NCBI GenBank assembly: GCA_003021305.1
Contig: PXQN01000034.1
Coordinates: forward strand, 12,423-54,349
From: Halobacteriales archaeon QH_10_67_22
Lineage (GTDB): Archaea; Halobacteriota; Halobacteria; Halobacteriales; Haloarculaceae
Length of the DNA stretch: 41,927 nt
Direction: 5' to 3'
Both the position numbers and the translations under genes were made by a program. Of this stretch, positions 31,460 through 40,083 are shown in pieces; positions within the stretch are counted from its first letter, which is position 1, and every line of letters starts with the position of its first letter. The notes beneath the pieces were generated by a model. That model was not told the DNA's origin. It did not search any database and saw only the letters and a list, made by a program, of their open reading frames with translations.

Positions 31460-32698
31460 TCACGCTCCGATCGCCAGCGGAACGAGCAACACGCCCATCA
31501 GGTTCGCTCGCCGTGCGCCGACGGTCACCGGAACGAGTCCGACGACGCTGGCCACCCCGAACACGCCGACGCCCAGCGGCCCCGTCAGGACGGCGACGAG
31601 GACGACCAGCAGACCCAGGACGCCCACCGACAGACGCGTGTAGTCGAGTCGCCCGACCGTTTCGAGATAGCGGTCGCCCAGCGTCACCGCGAGGACGAAC
31701 CCGGCGGCCGCGCCGACGACGACGCCGGCGACCATGACCGGCAGGTCGACACCGACGCCGGCCCGCTCTACGGCCACGAGCACGCCCGTCCGTGGCGAGC
31801 CCAGCGCGACGAGCGCACAGAGCGCGAAGATAGCGTTTGCGGTGTTCACGCCGCTGGTGGTGACGAGAAAGCCCCGCGCCCCGCCACCCGGCACCACCAC
31901 CAGCGCGAGCGTCGCGGCCACGGCACTCGAGACGCCCGGCAGATAGCCCACGACGGCACCGGCCAGGGTCCCGAGGAGGGCGAACCCGGCGACGGCCGCC
32001 CGCGGCGTCGTCACGGTCGGTTCGGCCTGTTCGGGGACGCCACCGCCCCGCAGTGCGTCCAGCAGGACCGGCGCACCGAACAGGCCCGCGAACAGCGGTG
32101 CGAGCATGCTCCCCGCGCCGACGGGGCCGCCCGCCGGCAGGTCCAGCGCCACGAGTCCCAGGAGCCCGCTGGCGGCCACCGACAGCGTCGCTCCCACCTT
32201 CGCCGTCGCCGTCGACTCCGTGAGCACGAGCAGACAGACCACGCCACCCAGCACGACCGGGAGGTGGGCCCGGACCGCCGGGTAAGCCGTCGTCATCACC
32301 CGGGTCATCGGGACCGCAAGCGGGACGGCGAACGCGACGGCACCGGCGCTGCCCAGCGCCGACAGGCGGACGGCCTCTCGGCCCTGCCCAGCGAGGACGA
32401 GTCGGTGACCCGGCAGGGCGCTGGCGGCCATCGCCGGGTCTGGGACGCCCAGCGCCAGTGCCGGCACCACGTCCAGGAAGGTGTGGACCGTCCCCGCGGC
32501 GAGCATCGCGGCCCCGACGTAGGACAGCGGTCCCGGGACGGCGGGCGCCAGTCCCGCCAGCAGCAGCGCGAACGTGTTCGCGTGGATGCCCGGCGTGAGT
32601 CCGCTGACCGTGCCCAGCGCCACGCCGCCGGCGAGAAACCCACAGAACAACACCGTGCTCCCCGGGTCGACGACGAACCGCACGGCGTGGAGGCCCAT
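31460..32698 (-). CDS. TctA/DUF112-like tricarboxylate-type permease
   Basis: 412-residue membrane protein with about ten or more hydrophobic helices and the family's N-terminal signature region FLAGGVALGTVSGLTPGIHA, then TVHTFLDVVPALALGVPDP. The second half repeats the motif as YLPGVSSAVAATLAL. It is related to the large permease of tripartite tricarboxylate transporters and to archaeal stand-alone DUF112 proteins. No TctB or TctC partner is nearby, so the substrate is uncertain. A TATA-like CCTTTATCC (minus strand, 32725-32733) lies about 30 bases upstream of the ATG. Confidence 0.8.
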   Translation of the reverse strand: MGLHAVRFVVDPGSTVLFCGFLAGGVALGTVSGLTPGIHANTFALLLAGLAPAVPGPLSYVGAAMLAAGTVHTFLDVVPALALGVPDPAMAASALPGHRLVLAGQGREAVRLSALGSAGAVAFAVPLAVPMTRVMTTAYPAVRAHLPVVLGGVVCLLVLTESTATAKVGATLSVAASGLLGLVALDLPAGGPVGAGSMLAPLFAGLFGAPVLLDALRGGGVPEQAEPTVTTPRAAVAGFALLGTLAGAVVGYLPGVSSAVAATLALVVVPGGGARGFLVTTSGVNTANAIFALCALVALGSPRTGVLVAVERAGVGVDLPVMVAGVVVGAAAGFVLAVTLGDRYLETVGRLDYTRLSVGVLGLLVVLVAVLTGPLGVGVFGVASVVGLVPVTVGARRANLMGVLLVPLAIGA

Positions 32699-33309
32699 CG
32701 GTGGGTCCTGGTCGCCCGTCCGCGGATAAAGGTACGGACTGGTCGCCGGGATGTCGACCCCTCCTGATTACTGGACCGGGGCTCTCCCCGGGGCCAGGCG
32801 CGTCGACGCCTCAGCGGTGTGTGGCGAGTGCGACGACGGAACTCCGGTCGGCACAGAGCCACGTCGACGCGCAGTCGAAGCCAGTCCCTCCCCGCGGGGA
32901 GACCAGACAGCGGTCCCCGCCAGGGTGTTCGACGACGTCCAACCGGAGGTCAAGCCGGCACCTCTCACGCCCAGCGGCAGTCGTTGTACGCCCCGATACC
33001 GACGATTCCGGGCCCTCACCCGGTCGTGACTGTCCCAGCATGTATCCCCACTGGGAAACACGCCAGGAGTGTCATCAATCCTGCTAGTTGGCCTCTGTAC
33101 TGGTATATACGTCCCTGTTTTTCTCCTGGCGACCGTCGCTGTTCCCACTGGTCACGAGCGTCGTCGAGTGCTGGTCACGAGGGTCGCTGAGCGTTCGAGA
33201 CGCACACTCGACCGGGTCTGCTCCACTGTCTCTGCCCACGGTCGGACCAGTTCAACCGCTGAGAACGGCTGGCACTGGTTTTTATCCGGCGCTCACGAGA
33301 CACCGTCCA
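32699..33309. other. Long intergenic stretch with no supportable gene
   Basis: About 610 bases. Open frames exist on both strands but none has family-like motifs, a consistent acidic composition or a promoter at the right distance. The last 35 bases hold a TATA-like GGTTTTTATCC (33277-33287) that would serve the remnant at 33310. It may contain old gene debris. Confidence 0.5.
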
Positions 33310-33486
33310 GTGACGTTTCAGTTTCCGGTCGTGACGTTCGTTCTGTTTGCGGCGACCGGACTCGCCGCCGTCGCGGGTGCCGTGACCTGGCGCCACCGGG
33401 AGGTGCCCGGGTCGGTCCCGTTCGTGGTCCTGATGGCGCTGGTTGCCCTGTGGACGCTGACCTACGGTATCGCTCGCTCACTGTGA
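33310..33486 (+). pseudogene. N-terminal remnant of a 7TM histidine kinase
   Basis: 58 residues with GTG start and leaderless TATA spacing: a helix VVTFVLFAATGLAAVAGAV, then TWRHREVPGSVPF and a second helix ending TYGIARSL. This is how haloarchaeal kinases with an N-terminal seven-helix sensor domain begin. The frame stops after helix two and nothing of the remaining kinase follows before the ribosomal operon. It could be kept as a two-helix microprotein, but a truncated relic is more likely. Confidence 0.5.
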
Positions 33487-33553
33487 GAGCGTTTCGATAG
33501 CGACTCGGTCGTCACTACCGAGCACAGCGAACCGGAAAATTTCGACCAAGGGG

Positions 33554-33806
33554 TTAGCCGAACAGTTCGCCGAGGCCCTCGCCGCTGGCCTCGTCGTCGC
33601 CGTCGTCCTCGTCGTCGTCGCCGCCCTCGGGTTCGGTATCGGCCGCTTCGGGCTCCTCGTCGCCGCCGTCGTCGGCCGGTTCGACCGGCCTTGACGCGGG
33701 ACTCCTCCACGTCGACGCCCGCGGCGTCGAGCACGTCCGTCAGGTTACTTTCGCTGATCTCTGCGCCGGTCTCGTTCAGGATGAGTGCTGCGTAAACGTA
33801 TTCCAT
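33554..33806 (-). pseudogene. rpl12: Ribosomal protein L12 (P1 family), with internal deletion and frameshift
   Basis: The start is normal ([19 protein letters not shown] through [10 protein letters not shown], 40 residues), then the frame turns into Arg-rich nonsense. A different frame carries the expected acidic tail, [18 protein letters not shown] and the terminal GEGLGELFG. The conserved middle, which should read LVAALEDVDIEEA followed by an Ala-rich hinge (about 30 residues), is absent. The joint coincides with a perfect 7-bp palindrome at 33674-33690. L12 is the stalk dimer that recruits translation factors and is essential, so an assembly or sequencing deletion at this hairpin, or a second intact copy, is more plausible than true loss. 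It is third in the L1-L10-L12 operon. Confidence 0.85.
33674..33690. repeat. Perfect hairpin at the L12 deletion joint
   Basis: GGCCGGT / TCG / ACCGGCC. It lies exactly where the L12 reading frame is broken. Confidence 0.8.
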
Positions 33807-33808
33807 TG

Positions 33809-34870
33809 TTATCCGAACATCGCTCCCATGGCGTCGCTGGCGTCACCGTCGTCGTCATCGTCGTCGCCGTCGTCGGCGTCTGTCTCCGCCTCGGCGTCGC
33901 CATCGGTGTCTTGGTCGTCTGTCGGTTCGTCGGGTTCGTCAGCGTCGGCCTCGTCGTCGGTGTCGACCTCGCTATCGACGTCACGGAGGTCCTCGGGCAG
34001 GGCTTCCTCGTCGTCGACCTGTGTGACGAGCGCGCGCACCTGTGCGTCGGCCTTCGAGACGAGGTCGTCGACGACCCCGGGACTCTCGATGGAGGCCTGG
34101 AGCGCGAGGCTCTTGGCGTCGCCCCGTGCCTGCTGGAGCAGCGCCGTGACCGTCCGGGCCGTCGGGTACGACGCGTTGATCGCGAGGTTGCGACCGCGGG
34201 CGGCCGCCGCCTCGACATCCGTGCGGTACTGGTCGACGTCCAGTTCGAGTTCCTCGGGCTCGAACAGGACGCCGTCCGCGTAGACGCCCCGCAGGTCGAG
34301 TCCGACCTCCTTGGGCTCGATGCCCAGTTCGTTGAGGACGTTCGCCAGGTCGGCCGACACCTCGCCGCCGGCCTCCAGCACCGTCGAGTCCTCGAGCACC
34401 TTGATCGAGCCGTCCTCGATGCGGGCGCTCGCGCCGACGGTCTGGAGTTCGCCCACGAACGGCCCGGGGTCGATCCCCGTGTCACCCTCCTCGATGACGA
34501 TATCGTTGGGGGTGACCTCGCCGGCGTTGATCGGTGCCGGCGTCTTCGAGGCTTCCAGTTGCTGGTAGAGGCCGAAGGGGTTGTCGTTCGTGCCGACGAG
34601 TCCGACCTGCTCGGAGACGTACTCCGTCAGGTCTTCGAGGCCGTCGTCGACCTCTTCGAGGGCGCGCACGAGCAGCGTGTTGCGCGAGACGCGCAACTCG
34701 GCGGTGCCGTGCAGGTCCCGGCGCATCTCCTGGAGCTGCCGGGAGGGGATGCCCGTGATGTCGACGACGCCGACGCTGTCGTAGGACTCGATGGTCTCGA
34801 CGACGTCGGCGACCTCCTCGCGTTTCCACTGCGGGATGGTCTCGGTCTTGCGCTCGGACTCGGCGCTCAT
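33809..34870 (-). CDS. rpl10: Ribosomal protein L10 (P0, uL10)
   Basis: 353-residue stalk base protein. The N-terminal rRNA-binding domain ([13 protein letters not shown] through [14 protein letters not shown]), the archaeal insertion (about 110-185), and the C-terminal helices that bind L12 dimers (about 235-300) are followed by a very acidic linker and the archaeal P-protein tip DAMGAMFG. It anchors L12 to 23S rRNA. The ATG is one base after the L1 stop and the stop is two bases before the L12 start, so the three are translated from one mRNA. Confidence 0.95.
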   Translation of the reverse strand: MSAESERKTETIPQWKREEVADVVETIESYDSVGVVDITGIPSRQLQEMRRDLHGTAELRVSRNTLLVRALEEVDDGLEDLTEYVSEQVGLVGTNDNPFGLYQQLEASKTPAPINAGEVTPNDIVIEEGDTGIDPGPFVGELQTVGASARIEDGSIKVLEDSTVLEAGGEVSADLANVLNELGIEPKEVGLDLRGVYADGVLFEPEELELDVDQYRTDVEAAAARGRNLAINASYPTARTVTALLQQARGDAKSLALQASIESPGVVDDLVSKADAQVRALVTQVDDEEALPEDLRDVDSEVDTDDEADADEPDEPTDDQDTDGDAEAETDADDGDDDDDDGDASDAMGAMFG

Positions 34871-34871
34871 C

Positions 34872-35519
34872 TCAGGCCACCTCCACCGCGGGGCCCATCG
34901 TCGTCTTGACGTAGACCGAGTCGATGTTCATCGGCCCTTTCTCCAGGCCCGCGTGCAGGCGGCGCAGGATGACGTCGATGTTGTTGGCGATGTCCTCGGC
35001 GGACATGTCCTCTGCACCGACGCGCGTGTGGAACGTCCGCCGTTCCCCGCTGCGCAGCTGCACGGAGTTTTTGAGTCGGTTGATCATCTCGACGACGTCG
35101 TCGTCGGGGCTGACCGGGGTGGGCATCTTGTTGCGCGGCCCGAGGACCGTCCCCAGGTAGCGCCCGATGTCCTGCATCATCGACTCTTCGGCGAGGAAGA
35201 AGTCGGTCCCGTCGGCCAGGTCCTTGGCCTCGCCCTCCTCGTCGGCGAGGTCCGCGAGTTCGTCGCCGTCGAGCACGTCGTCGGCGACGTCCTCGGCGCG
35301 CAGGGCGGTTTCGCCTTCTGCGAAGACGACGATGTGGGTTTCCTGACCGGTGCCGGCCGGCAGGACCACGTCCCCGACGGACTCTTCGATACGGTTCGAC
35401 GGGTCGTTGAGATCGATGTCGCGCAGGTTGACTGCGAGGTCGACCGTCTCGCGGAAGTTCCGCGGTGGGGCCTCCTCGATCGCGCGACTTACTGCGTTTT
35501 CTATTTCCTGATCTGCCAT
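34872..35519 (-). CDS. rpl1: Ribosomal protein L1 (uL1)
   Basis: 215 residues of the large-subunit L1-stalk protein, with [20 protein letters not shown] near the N-terminus and the [15 protein letters not shown] rRNA-binding region. L1 releases deacylated tRNA from the E site, and in archaea also represses its own operon by binding a leader that mimics its rRNA site. GGAGGTGA (35524-35531 on the minus strand) is a strong ribosome binding site, unusual among the leaderless genes here, in keeping with translational control. Confidence 0.95.
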   Translation of the reverse strand: MADQEIENAVSRAIEEAPPRNFRETVDLAVNLRDIDLNDPSNRIEESVGDVVLPAGTGQETHIVVFAEGETALRAEDVADDVLDGDELADLADEEGEAKDLADGTDFFLAEESMMQDIGRYLGTVLGPRNKMPTPVSPDDDVVEMINRLKNSVQLRSGERRTFHTRVGAEDMSAEDIANNIDVILRRLHAGLEKGPMNIDSVYVKTTMGPAVEVA

Positions 35520-35558
35520 CGTTCACCTCCGTAGTACGCCTGTGGCTCCTACGGGTCA

Positions 35559-35583
35559 GTGAAACAGGCGATGCCTGTCTCAC
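35559..35583 (-). promoter_or_regulatory. Leader hairpin of the L1 operon, probable L1 autoregulation site
   Basis: On the minus strand GTGAGACAGGC / ATC / GCCTGTTTCAC, an 11-bp stem with one G-T pair, about 40 bases before the L1 ATG and at the very start of the predicted leader. Haloarchaeal L1-L10-L12 transcripts carry an L1-binding leader structure (established); that this hairpin is part of it is inferred. Confidence 0.55.
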
Positions 35584-35602
35584 CTGTGGGGAGGCCGATG
35601 GG

Positions 35603-35611
35603 ATACTTAAG
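35603..35611 (-). promoter_or_regulatory. TATA box of the L1-L10-L12 operon
   Basis: CTTAAGTAT on the minus strand. The expected transcript start is near 35581, giving a leader of about 60 bases that contains the hairpin and ribosome binding site. Confidence 0.55.
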
Positions 35612-35645
35612 CCCGTCGAAGGATGCGGGCGTCCGTCCCCGTCGC

Positions 35646-35855
35646 TTAGGGTTCCTCGGGTGCCATCCCCGTCTCGGCGAGCTCCTCGACGGCCGAGTCC
35701 GATCTGTCCAGTGACAGACCCACCCCCGCCAGCACGTGGTCCGCTTTCGTGAACTGTATTTCGCGGTACTCGACGACCAGCCCCAAGTGACGGTGTCCGT
35801 CGGCGCCAAGTGACTGTGCTCCCGGGAAAACCGGGATCTGTCGTTCCGAGTGGCG
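35646..35855 (-). other. In-frame coding-like extension after the L11 stop
   Basis: Directly after the L11 TAA the same frame stays open for 69 codons, ending at TAA (35646-35648). It reads protein-like: HRHLGLVVEYREIQFTKADH, then VLAGVGLSLDRSDSAVEELA and a MAPEEP end. There is no ATG; a TTG (within HRHLG) could start 46 residues. It may be the tail of a lost gene, a microprotein, or chance. I do not recognise it. Confidence 0.35.
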
Positions 35856-36344
35856 TTACGCTTCGGCTTCCGCCGCGAAAACGCCGTCGTACTCGCCGTC
35901 GTCGATGCGCTCTTTGAACTCGCGGGGGTTGTTCCCCTCGATGGTCACGCCCAGCGACGTACAGGTCCCGACGACTTCCTTGGCCGCGTTCTTGAGGTCG
36001 TAGGCCAGCAGGTCGGGGTGTTTCTGTTCGGCGATCTGTTTGACCTGTTCGACGGTGAGGTCGGCGACGAACTCCTCGTGGGGTTCGCCGCTGCCGGTGT
36101 CGAAGCCGGCCTCGTCTTTGATGAGTTCGGCCGTCGGCGGGACGCCCACCTCGATGGTGAACGAGCCGTCGTCGTCGTACTCGACAGTGACCGGCACCTC
36201 TGTGCCGTCGAACGCCTCGGTCCGGTCGTTGATCTCCTGGACGACCGCCTGCACGTCTACCGGCGTCGGCCCCAGTTCCGGGCCGAGCGGCGGCCCCGGG
36301 TCTGCCTGCCCGCCGGGGATGAGTACCTCGATAGTTCCAGCCAT
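35856..36344 (-). CDS. rpl11: Ribosomal protein L11 (uL11)
   Basis: 162 residues of the GTPase-centre protein that binds 23S rRNA under the stalk. The start MAGTIEVLIPGGQADPGPPL is the canonical archaeal L11 beginning, and the C-terminal rRNA-binding domain contains DLTVEQVKQIAEQKHPDLLA and KNAAKEVVGTCTSLGVTIEG. It is transcribed separately from L1-L10-L12, as usual in haloarchaea. The open frame extends upstream to 36458, but the conserved start and TATA spacing fix 36344. Confidence 0.95.
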   Translation of the reverse strand: MAGTIEVLIPGGQADPGPPLGPELGPTPVDVQAVVQEINDRTEAFDGTEVPVTVEYDDDGSFTIEVGVPPTAELIKDEAGFDTGSGEPHEEFVADLTVEQVKQIAEQKHPDLLAYDLKNAAKEVVGTCTSLGVTIEGNNPREFKERIDDGEYDGVFAAEAEA

Positions 36345-36366
36345 ACCTATCGAAACCCCTGGCACG

Positions 36367-36376
36367 GGTTTAAGAA
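36367..36376 (-). promoter_or_regulatory. TATA box of rpl11
   Basis: TTCTTAAACC on the minus strand, about 28 bases before the ATG; leaderless transcript expected. Confidence 0.6.
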
Positions 36377-36734
36377 TTGTTTTTCGCCACGCCGCGTGCG
36401 GGAGCTTCCCGCGACCGCCCTCCGCTTTGGCATTTACCCCACAGGATTTCGGATGCACCTCTCCTGGGATCGTAGTTGGAGAATTCGAATTTTCTTAAAG
36501 CAAAACATTCTTTCCTATTCCCCACAAAGAACCGCATGTCAAGTCGTACCGTAACACGCGCGGTCGGTTGCCGTTGATCCCGGTGTCGAACCGCCGTCGC
36601 ACCGTGAACTGCCCGGCGATTCAGGCTGTTACTATCTCAGTAAAAACTAACCGGTACTTATATGAGTTAGAACGACGTATACCAAAGTACGAGGCACGAC
36701 TGGCCCGGTCGAACGCCGGTCGCTATCCAGAACT
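36377..36734. other. Intergenic region between rpl11 and tfb, with the tfb promoter
   Basis: About 360 bases with an unusually AT-rich middle (36478-36535). TACTTATATG at 36655-36664 is a good TATA box for tfb, giving a leader of about 48 bases. I see no gene. The length and AT-richness fit a regulated divergent promoter region. Confidence 0.5.
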
Positions 36735-37709
36735 ATGACAAGCACCAACCGCAGCGTACGAGCGCGCGCTGGCCACCCGGTCGAGCGCGAGGAGAGCGAA
36801 GAGACCGAGAGAGAGCAGGGCCACTGTCCGGAGTGTGGCGCCGACGGCGTCGTCGACGAGAAGCGGGGGGAGACAGTCTGTCGGGAGTGTGGCGTGGTGT
36901 TCGAGGAGGGCCACGTCGACCGCGGCCCCGAGTGGCGGTCGTTCGACGCCCGTGACAAAGCCGAGAAGAGCCGTGTCGGGTCGCCGACGACGGAACTGCT
37001 CCACGACAAGGGGCTGTCGTCGGTCATCGACTGGAAAGACCAGGACGCGAACGGCCAGACACTCTCGGCGCGCAAGCGTGAGAAGATGTCGCGGCTGCGC
37101 ACCTGGGACGAGCGGTTCCGGGCCCAGAGCGCCCAGGACCGCAACCTCAAGCAAGCACTGGGCGAGATAGACCGGATGGCCTCTGCGCTGGGTGTCCCGG
37201 AGAACGCCCGCAAGACCGCGAGCGTCATCTACCGCCGGGCCTTGGAGGAGGAGCTGATCCCCGGGCGGTCCATCGAAGCGATGGCGACTGCTTCGCTGTA
37301 CGCCGGGGCGCGCCAGGCCGACGTCCCCCGGACGCTCGACGAGTTCGAGACCGTGAGCCGCGTCGAGCGAAAGGAGTTCGCACGCGCCTACAGGTACATC
37401 GCCCGGGAACTCGAACTCGCGATGGAACCGACCGACCCGACACAGTACGTACCACGCCTCGCCTCGGATCTGGAGATCCCCGACGAGACCGAACAGCGCG
37501 CGGTCGAACTGCTCGAAGCGGGCAAGCAGGCGGCCGTCCACTCTGGCAAGAACCCGGTCGGACTGGCCGCCGCGGCCACTTACGCGGCCGGTCGGCTGAC
37601 CAACGTCGAACTCACACAGCACGAGGTGGCCGACGCCGCCGACGTGTCGGCAGTGACGATCCGTGACCGCTACACGGAACTGCTCGACGCAGCACAGGCC
37701 CAGGCCTGA
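36735..37709 (+). CDS. tfb: Transcription initiation factor TFB (TFIIB)
   Basis: 324 residues. The N-terminal zinc ribbon uses C31, C34, C49 and C52 (CPECG, CRECG), the B-finger/linker reads GPEWRSFDARDKAEKSRVGS, and two cyclin-fold repeats follow (about 125-215 and 220-320), including RSIEAMATASLYAGARQADV and GLAAAATYAAGRLTNVELTQ. TFB recruits RNA polymerase to TBP-bound promoters and recognises the BRE. Haloarchaea carry several paralogues with different promoter preferences; which one this is cannot be told. Confidence 0.95.
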   Translation: MTSTNRSVRARAGHPVEREESEETEREQGHCPECGADGVVDEKRGETVCRECGVVFEEGHVDRGPEWRSFDARDKAEKSRVGSPTTELLHDKGLSSVIDWKDQDANGQTLSARKREKMSRLRTWDERFRAQSAQDRNLKQALGEIDRMASALGVPENARKTASVIYRRALEEELIPGRSIEAMATASLYAGARQADVPRTLDEFETVSRVERKEFARAYRYIARELELAMEPTDPTQYVPRLASDLEIPDETEQRAVELLEAGKQAAVHSGKNPVGLAAAATYAAGRLTNVELTQHEVADAADVSAVTIRDRYTELLDAAQAQA

Positions 37710-37748
37710 CCGTGGACCGAACACCACCGTTATACAGGACACCGATCT

Positions 37749-38591
37749 ATGACCGCCAACACACTGCACATGGCGAACGACGCGGACGCTGACGGCCACG
37801 TCGACGACATCGTCGCCGAGACGACGAGCCTGCTCGAAACCCTGGGACTGACCGAGTACGAGGCTCGGTGTTTCGTCGCGCTCACCCGCATCGACCACGG
37901 GACTGCCCGCGAGATAGCCGAGGTCGCAGACGTCCCGCGACCGCGCGTGTACGACAGCGTCGAGAACCTCCAGGACCACGGTCTCGCCGAGGTACAGGAC
38001 GCCCAGCCGCGGCGCTTCCGGGCGTCGCCGCCCCGCGAGGCCGTCGACCGGATCCGCCGCCAGTACGGCGAACGGTTCGACAGACTGGAGGGGTTGCTCC
38101 CCCGTCTGCAGTCGCCCGAACCGCGGGCGGACCGGGCCGGAGTCTGGGTTATCGAAGGCGACGACGCCGTCAGCGACCGCCTCGCGGGGCTGGTGGCCGA
38201 CGCGACCGACGAGTTACTCCTAGTCGTGGCCGTCGAGGGACTGCTCACCGACGAGTTCCTCGATGCGTTGCGCGAGGCGGCCGACCGTGGCGTCTCGGTC
38301 ACGCTGGGGTCGCCCGGCGGACCCATTCGCGAACGAGTCGCCGAGGTCACGCCCGAGGCCACCGTCGTCGAGACCTGGACCTGGTGGGCGGACTACCCGG
38401 TCGAGGCCGGCGAGATCAGTGCCATCCTCATGGCCGACGGCCGGGACCTTCTGGTCAGCTCCGAGGTACGGGCCGACCTGCCCGGCGTCGAGAAACACAG
38501 TGCCGTCTGGACCGACGACGAACGCGCGCCGCTCGTCGGGTTGATGCGACCGCTCCTGTCCAGTGCCATCACCGACGACGTGTCGGCCTGA
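37749..38591 (+). CDS. TrmB-family transcriptional regulator
   Basis: 280 residues. The winged helix at about 30-100 (LGLTEYEARCFVALTRIDHG, EIAEVADVPRPRVYDSVENL) is of the TrmB type. The C-terminal effector domain (about 125-280) resembles the phospholipase D-like fold of this family (DELLLVVAVEGLLTDEFLDA). TrmB proteins bind sugars or other small ligands. The start is ambiguous: ATG 37749, or ATG 37770, which fits better with a TATA-like CGTTATAC at 37729-37736. It follows tfb by 39 bases. The TGA stop is the target repeat of a truncated family 3 MITE. Confidence 0.85.
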   Translation: MTANTLHMANDADADGHVDDIVAETTSLLETLGLTEYEARCFVALTRIDHGTAREIAEVADVPRPRVYDSVENLQDHGLAEVQDAQPRRFRASPPREAVDRIRRQYGERFDRLEGLLPRLQSPEPRADRAGVWVIEGDDAVSDRLAGLVADATDELLLVVAVEGLLTDEFLDALREAADRGVSVTLGSPGGPIRERVAEVTPEATVVETWTWWADYPVEAGEISAILMADGRDLLVSSEVRADLPGVEKHSAVWTDDERAPLVGLMRPLLSSAITDDVSA

Positions 38592-38653
38592 TACGGTCGT
38601 GCGTACCCAATTTCGGCAGTGTCGGTGAGGATCGGCGTTTCAGACCACGGAGA
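38592..38653 (+). mobile_element. MITE family 3, copy 2 (right half missing)
   Basis: About 62 bases matching the left half of the element at 22794, from TACGGTCGTGCGTACCCAAT onward with a few substitutions. The right end and its inverted repeat are absent. The left flank is the TGA stop of the TrmB gene. Confidence 0.75.
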
Positions 38654-38667
38654 CAGAATTCTGTCGC

Positions 38668-38868
38668 TCAGTGTACGGCGACGCCGTTGCGTGCGAGGAA
38701 GTCGCTGGCACCCTTGATCTCGACCGGACTCCCGATGATACGGATGCCACACTCCTCTTTGAAAAACGTCAGCGTGAACCGCCGTTCGAGCTCCTCGCGG
38801 ATGCCCTCCATCGCCTCGGCCGGCAGGAGTATTTCCGTGCTATCACGGAGACGGGCCGGGTCTGGCAT
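38668..38868 (-). CDS. VNG_1110C-type small conserved protein
   Basis: 66 residues: MPDPARLRDSTEILLPAEAM, a helix GIREELERRFTLTFF and the ending IRIIGSPVEIKGASDFLARN. It matches a short conserved haloarchaeal family of unknown function, with a beta-alpha-beta pattern like an RNA-binding KH- or ACT-like half domain (inference). It is divergent from the DRG GTPase gene, about 100 bases away. Confidence 0.75.
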   Translation of the reverse strand: MPDPARLRDSTEILLPAEAMEGIREELERRFTLTFFKEECGIRIIGSPVEIKGASDFLARNGVAVH

Positions 38869-38970
38869 ACACGACGTTCGTTTCTCTCGTCGTATTAGTG
38901 TAACGAAACCTGGCGGTCCCGACACCGTGCGGGAAGAACACGTTTTTGAGTCACCGTCCGCGATTTCTCG

Positions 38971-40083
38971 ATGATGGCCCTCGAAGAGGAGATCGAGGAA
39001 CTCCGCGAGGAGATCGCCGAGACGCCCTACAACAAGTCGACGGAGGAACATATCGGGCGGCTGAAGGCCAAACTCGCGGAAAAAAAGGAGGAACTCGAGA
39101 ACAAGTCCTCCTCGGGGGGTGGCGAGGGCTACGCCGTCGAGAAGACCGGCGACGCCACCGTCGCGCTCGTCGGGTTCCCCAGCGTCGGCAAGTCGACGCT
39201 GCTGAATGCCCTGACCAACGCCGACAGCGAGGTCGGCTCCTACGAGTTCACGACGCTGGACGTCAACCCCGGCATGCTCCAGTACAACGGGGCCAACATC
39301 CAGTTGCTCGACGTCCCCGGCCTCATCGAAGGGGCCGCCGACGGCCGGGGTGACGGTCAGGCCGTCCTGTCGGTCGTCCGGACGGCCGACCTGGTGGTGT
39401 TCGTCCTCTCGGTCTTCGAGATCGACCAGTACGAACGGCTCAGCCAGGAACTGTACAACAACAAGGTTCGGGTCGACCGGGAGCCACCGCGGGTGTCGGT
39501 CCGCAAGAAACACAAAGACGGGATCAACGTCACCGCCAGCGTCGACCTCGACCTGGACGAGGAGACGATCAAGAGCGTCCTCCGCCAGCGCGGGTTCGTC
39601 AACGCCGACGTCACTATCGGCGAACAGGTCGACATCGACCGGCTCATCGACGGGGTGATGGACAACCGGGAGTACCTGCCGTCGCTGGTCGCGGTCAACA
39701 AGGCCGACCTCATCGAGCCCGACTACAAGACGACCGTCGACGAGAACCTCCGCGAGCACGGTATCGACCCCGAGGAGGCGGTGTTCATCAGCGCCGTCGA
39801 GGAACGCGGGCTCGACTCGCTCAGGGAGGCCATCTGGGCGGAACTGGGTCTCATCCGGATCTACATGGACAAGCCGGGTCGGGGCGTCGACTACGAGGAA
39901 CCGCTGATACTGCGGGCGGGTGACACCGTCGACGACGCCTGCCACAAGCTCGGTGGCTCGTTCGAGGAGCGGTTCCGGTTCGCCCGGGTGTCGGGCCCCA
40001 GCGCCAAACACGACGAACAGCAGGTGGGTCGGGACCACGAACTCGCCGACGAAGACGTCCTCCGGATACTCGTCACCCGATGA
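38971..40083 (+). CDS. DRG-family GTPase with TGS domain
   Basis: 370 residues. An N-terminal coiled coil (EEEIEELREEIAETPYNKST, then helical to about 45) is followed by the G domain with the P-loop GFPSVGKS at 68-75, switch TTLDVNPG, DVPGLIEGA and AVNKADL, with the DRG-specific insertion (about 180-235), and by a C-terminal TGS domain (about 290-370). DRG proteins associate with ribosomes and help relieve stalled translation. Start may be the second Met (38974). The stop overlaps the next gene by 4 bases. Confidence 0.95.
   Translation: MMALEEEIEELREEIAETPYNKSTEEHIGRLKAKLAEKKEELENKSSSGGGEGYAVEKTGDATVALVGFPSVGKSTLLNALTNADSEVGSYEFTTLDVNPGMLQYNGANIQLLDVPGLIEGAADGRGDGQAVLSVVRTADLVVFVLSVFEIDQYERLSQELYNNKVRVDREPPRVSVRKKHKDGINVTASVDLDLDEETIKSVLRQRGFVNADVTIGEQVDIDRLIDGVMDNREYLPSLVAVNKADLIEPDYKTTVDENLREHGIDPEEAVFISAVEERGLDSLREAIWAELGLIRIYMDKPGRGVDYEEPLILRAGDTVDDACHKLGGSFEERFRFARVSGPSAKHDEQQVGRDHELADEDVLRILVTR

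Noticed and set aside
32768-33148. Possible gene in the 32.7-33.3 kb gap
   Set aside because: Frames on either strand lack conserved motifs, acidic bias and a promoter at the right distance.
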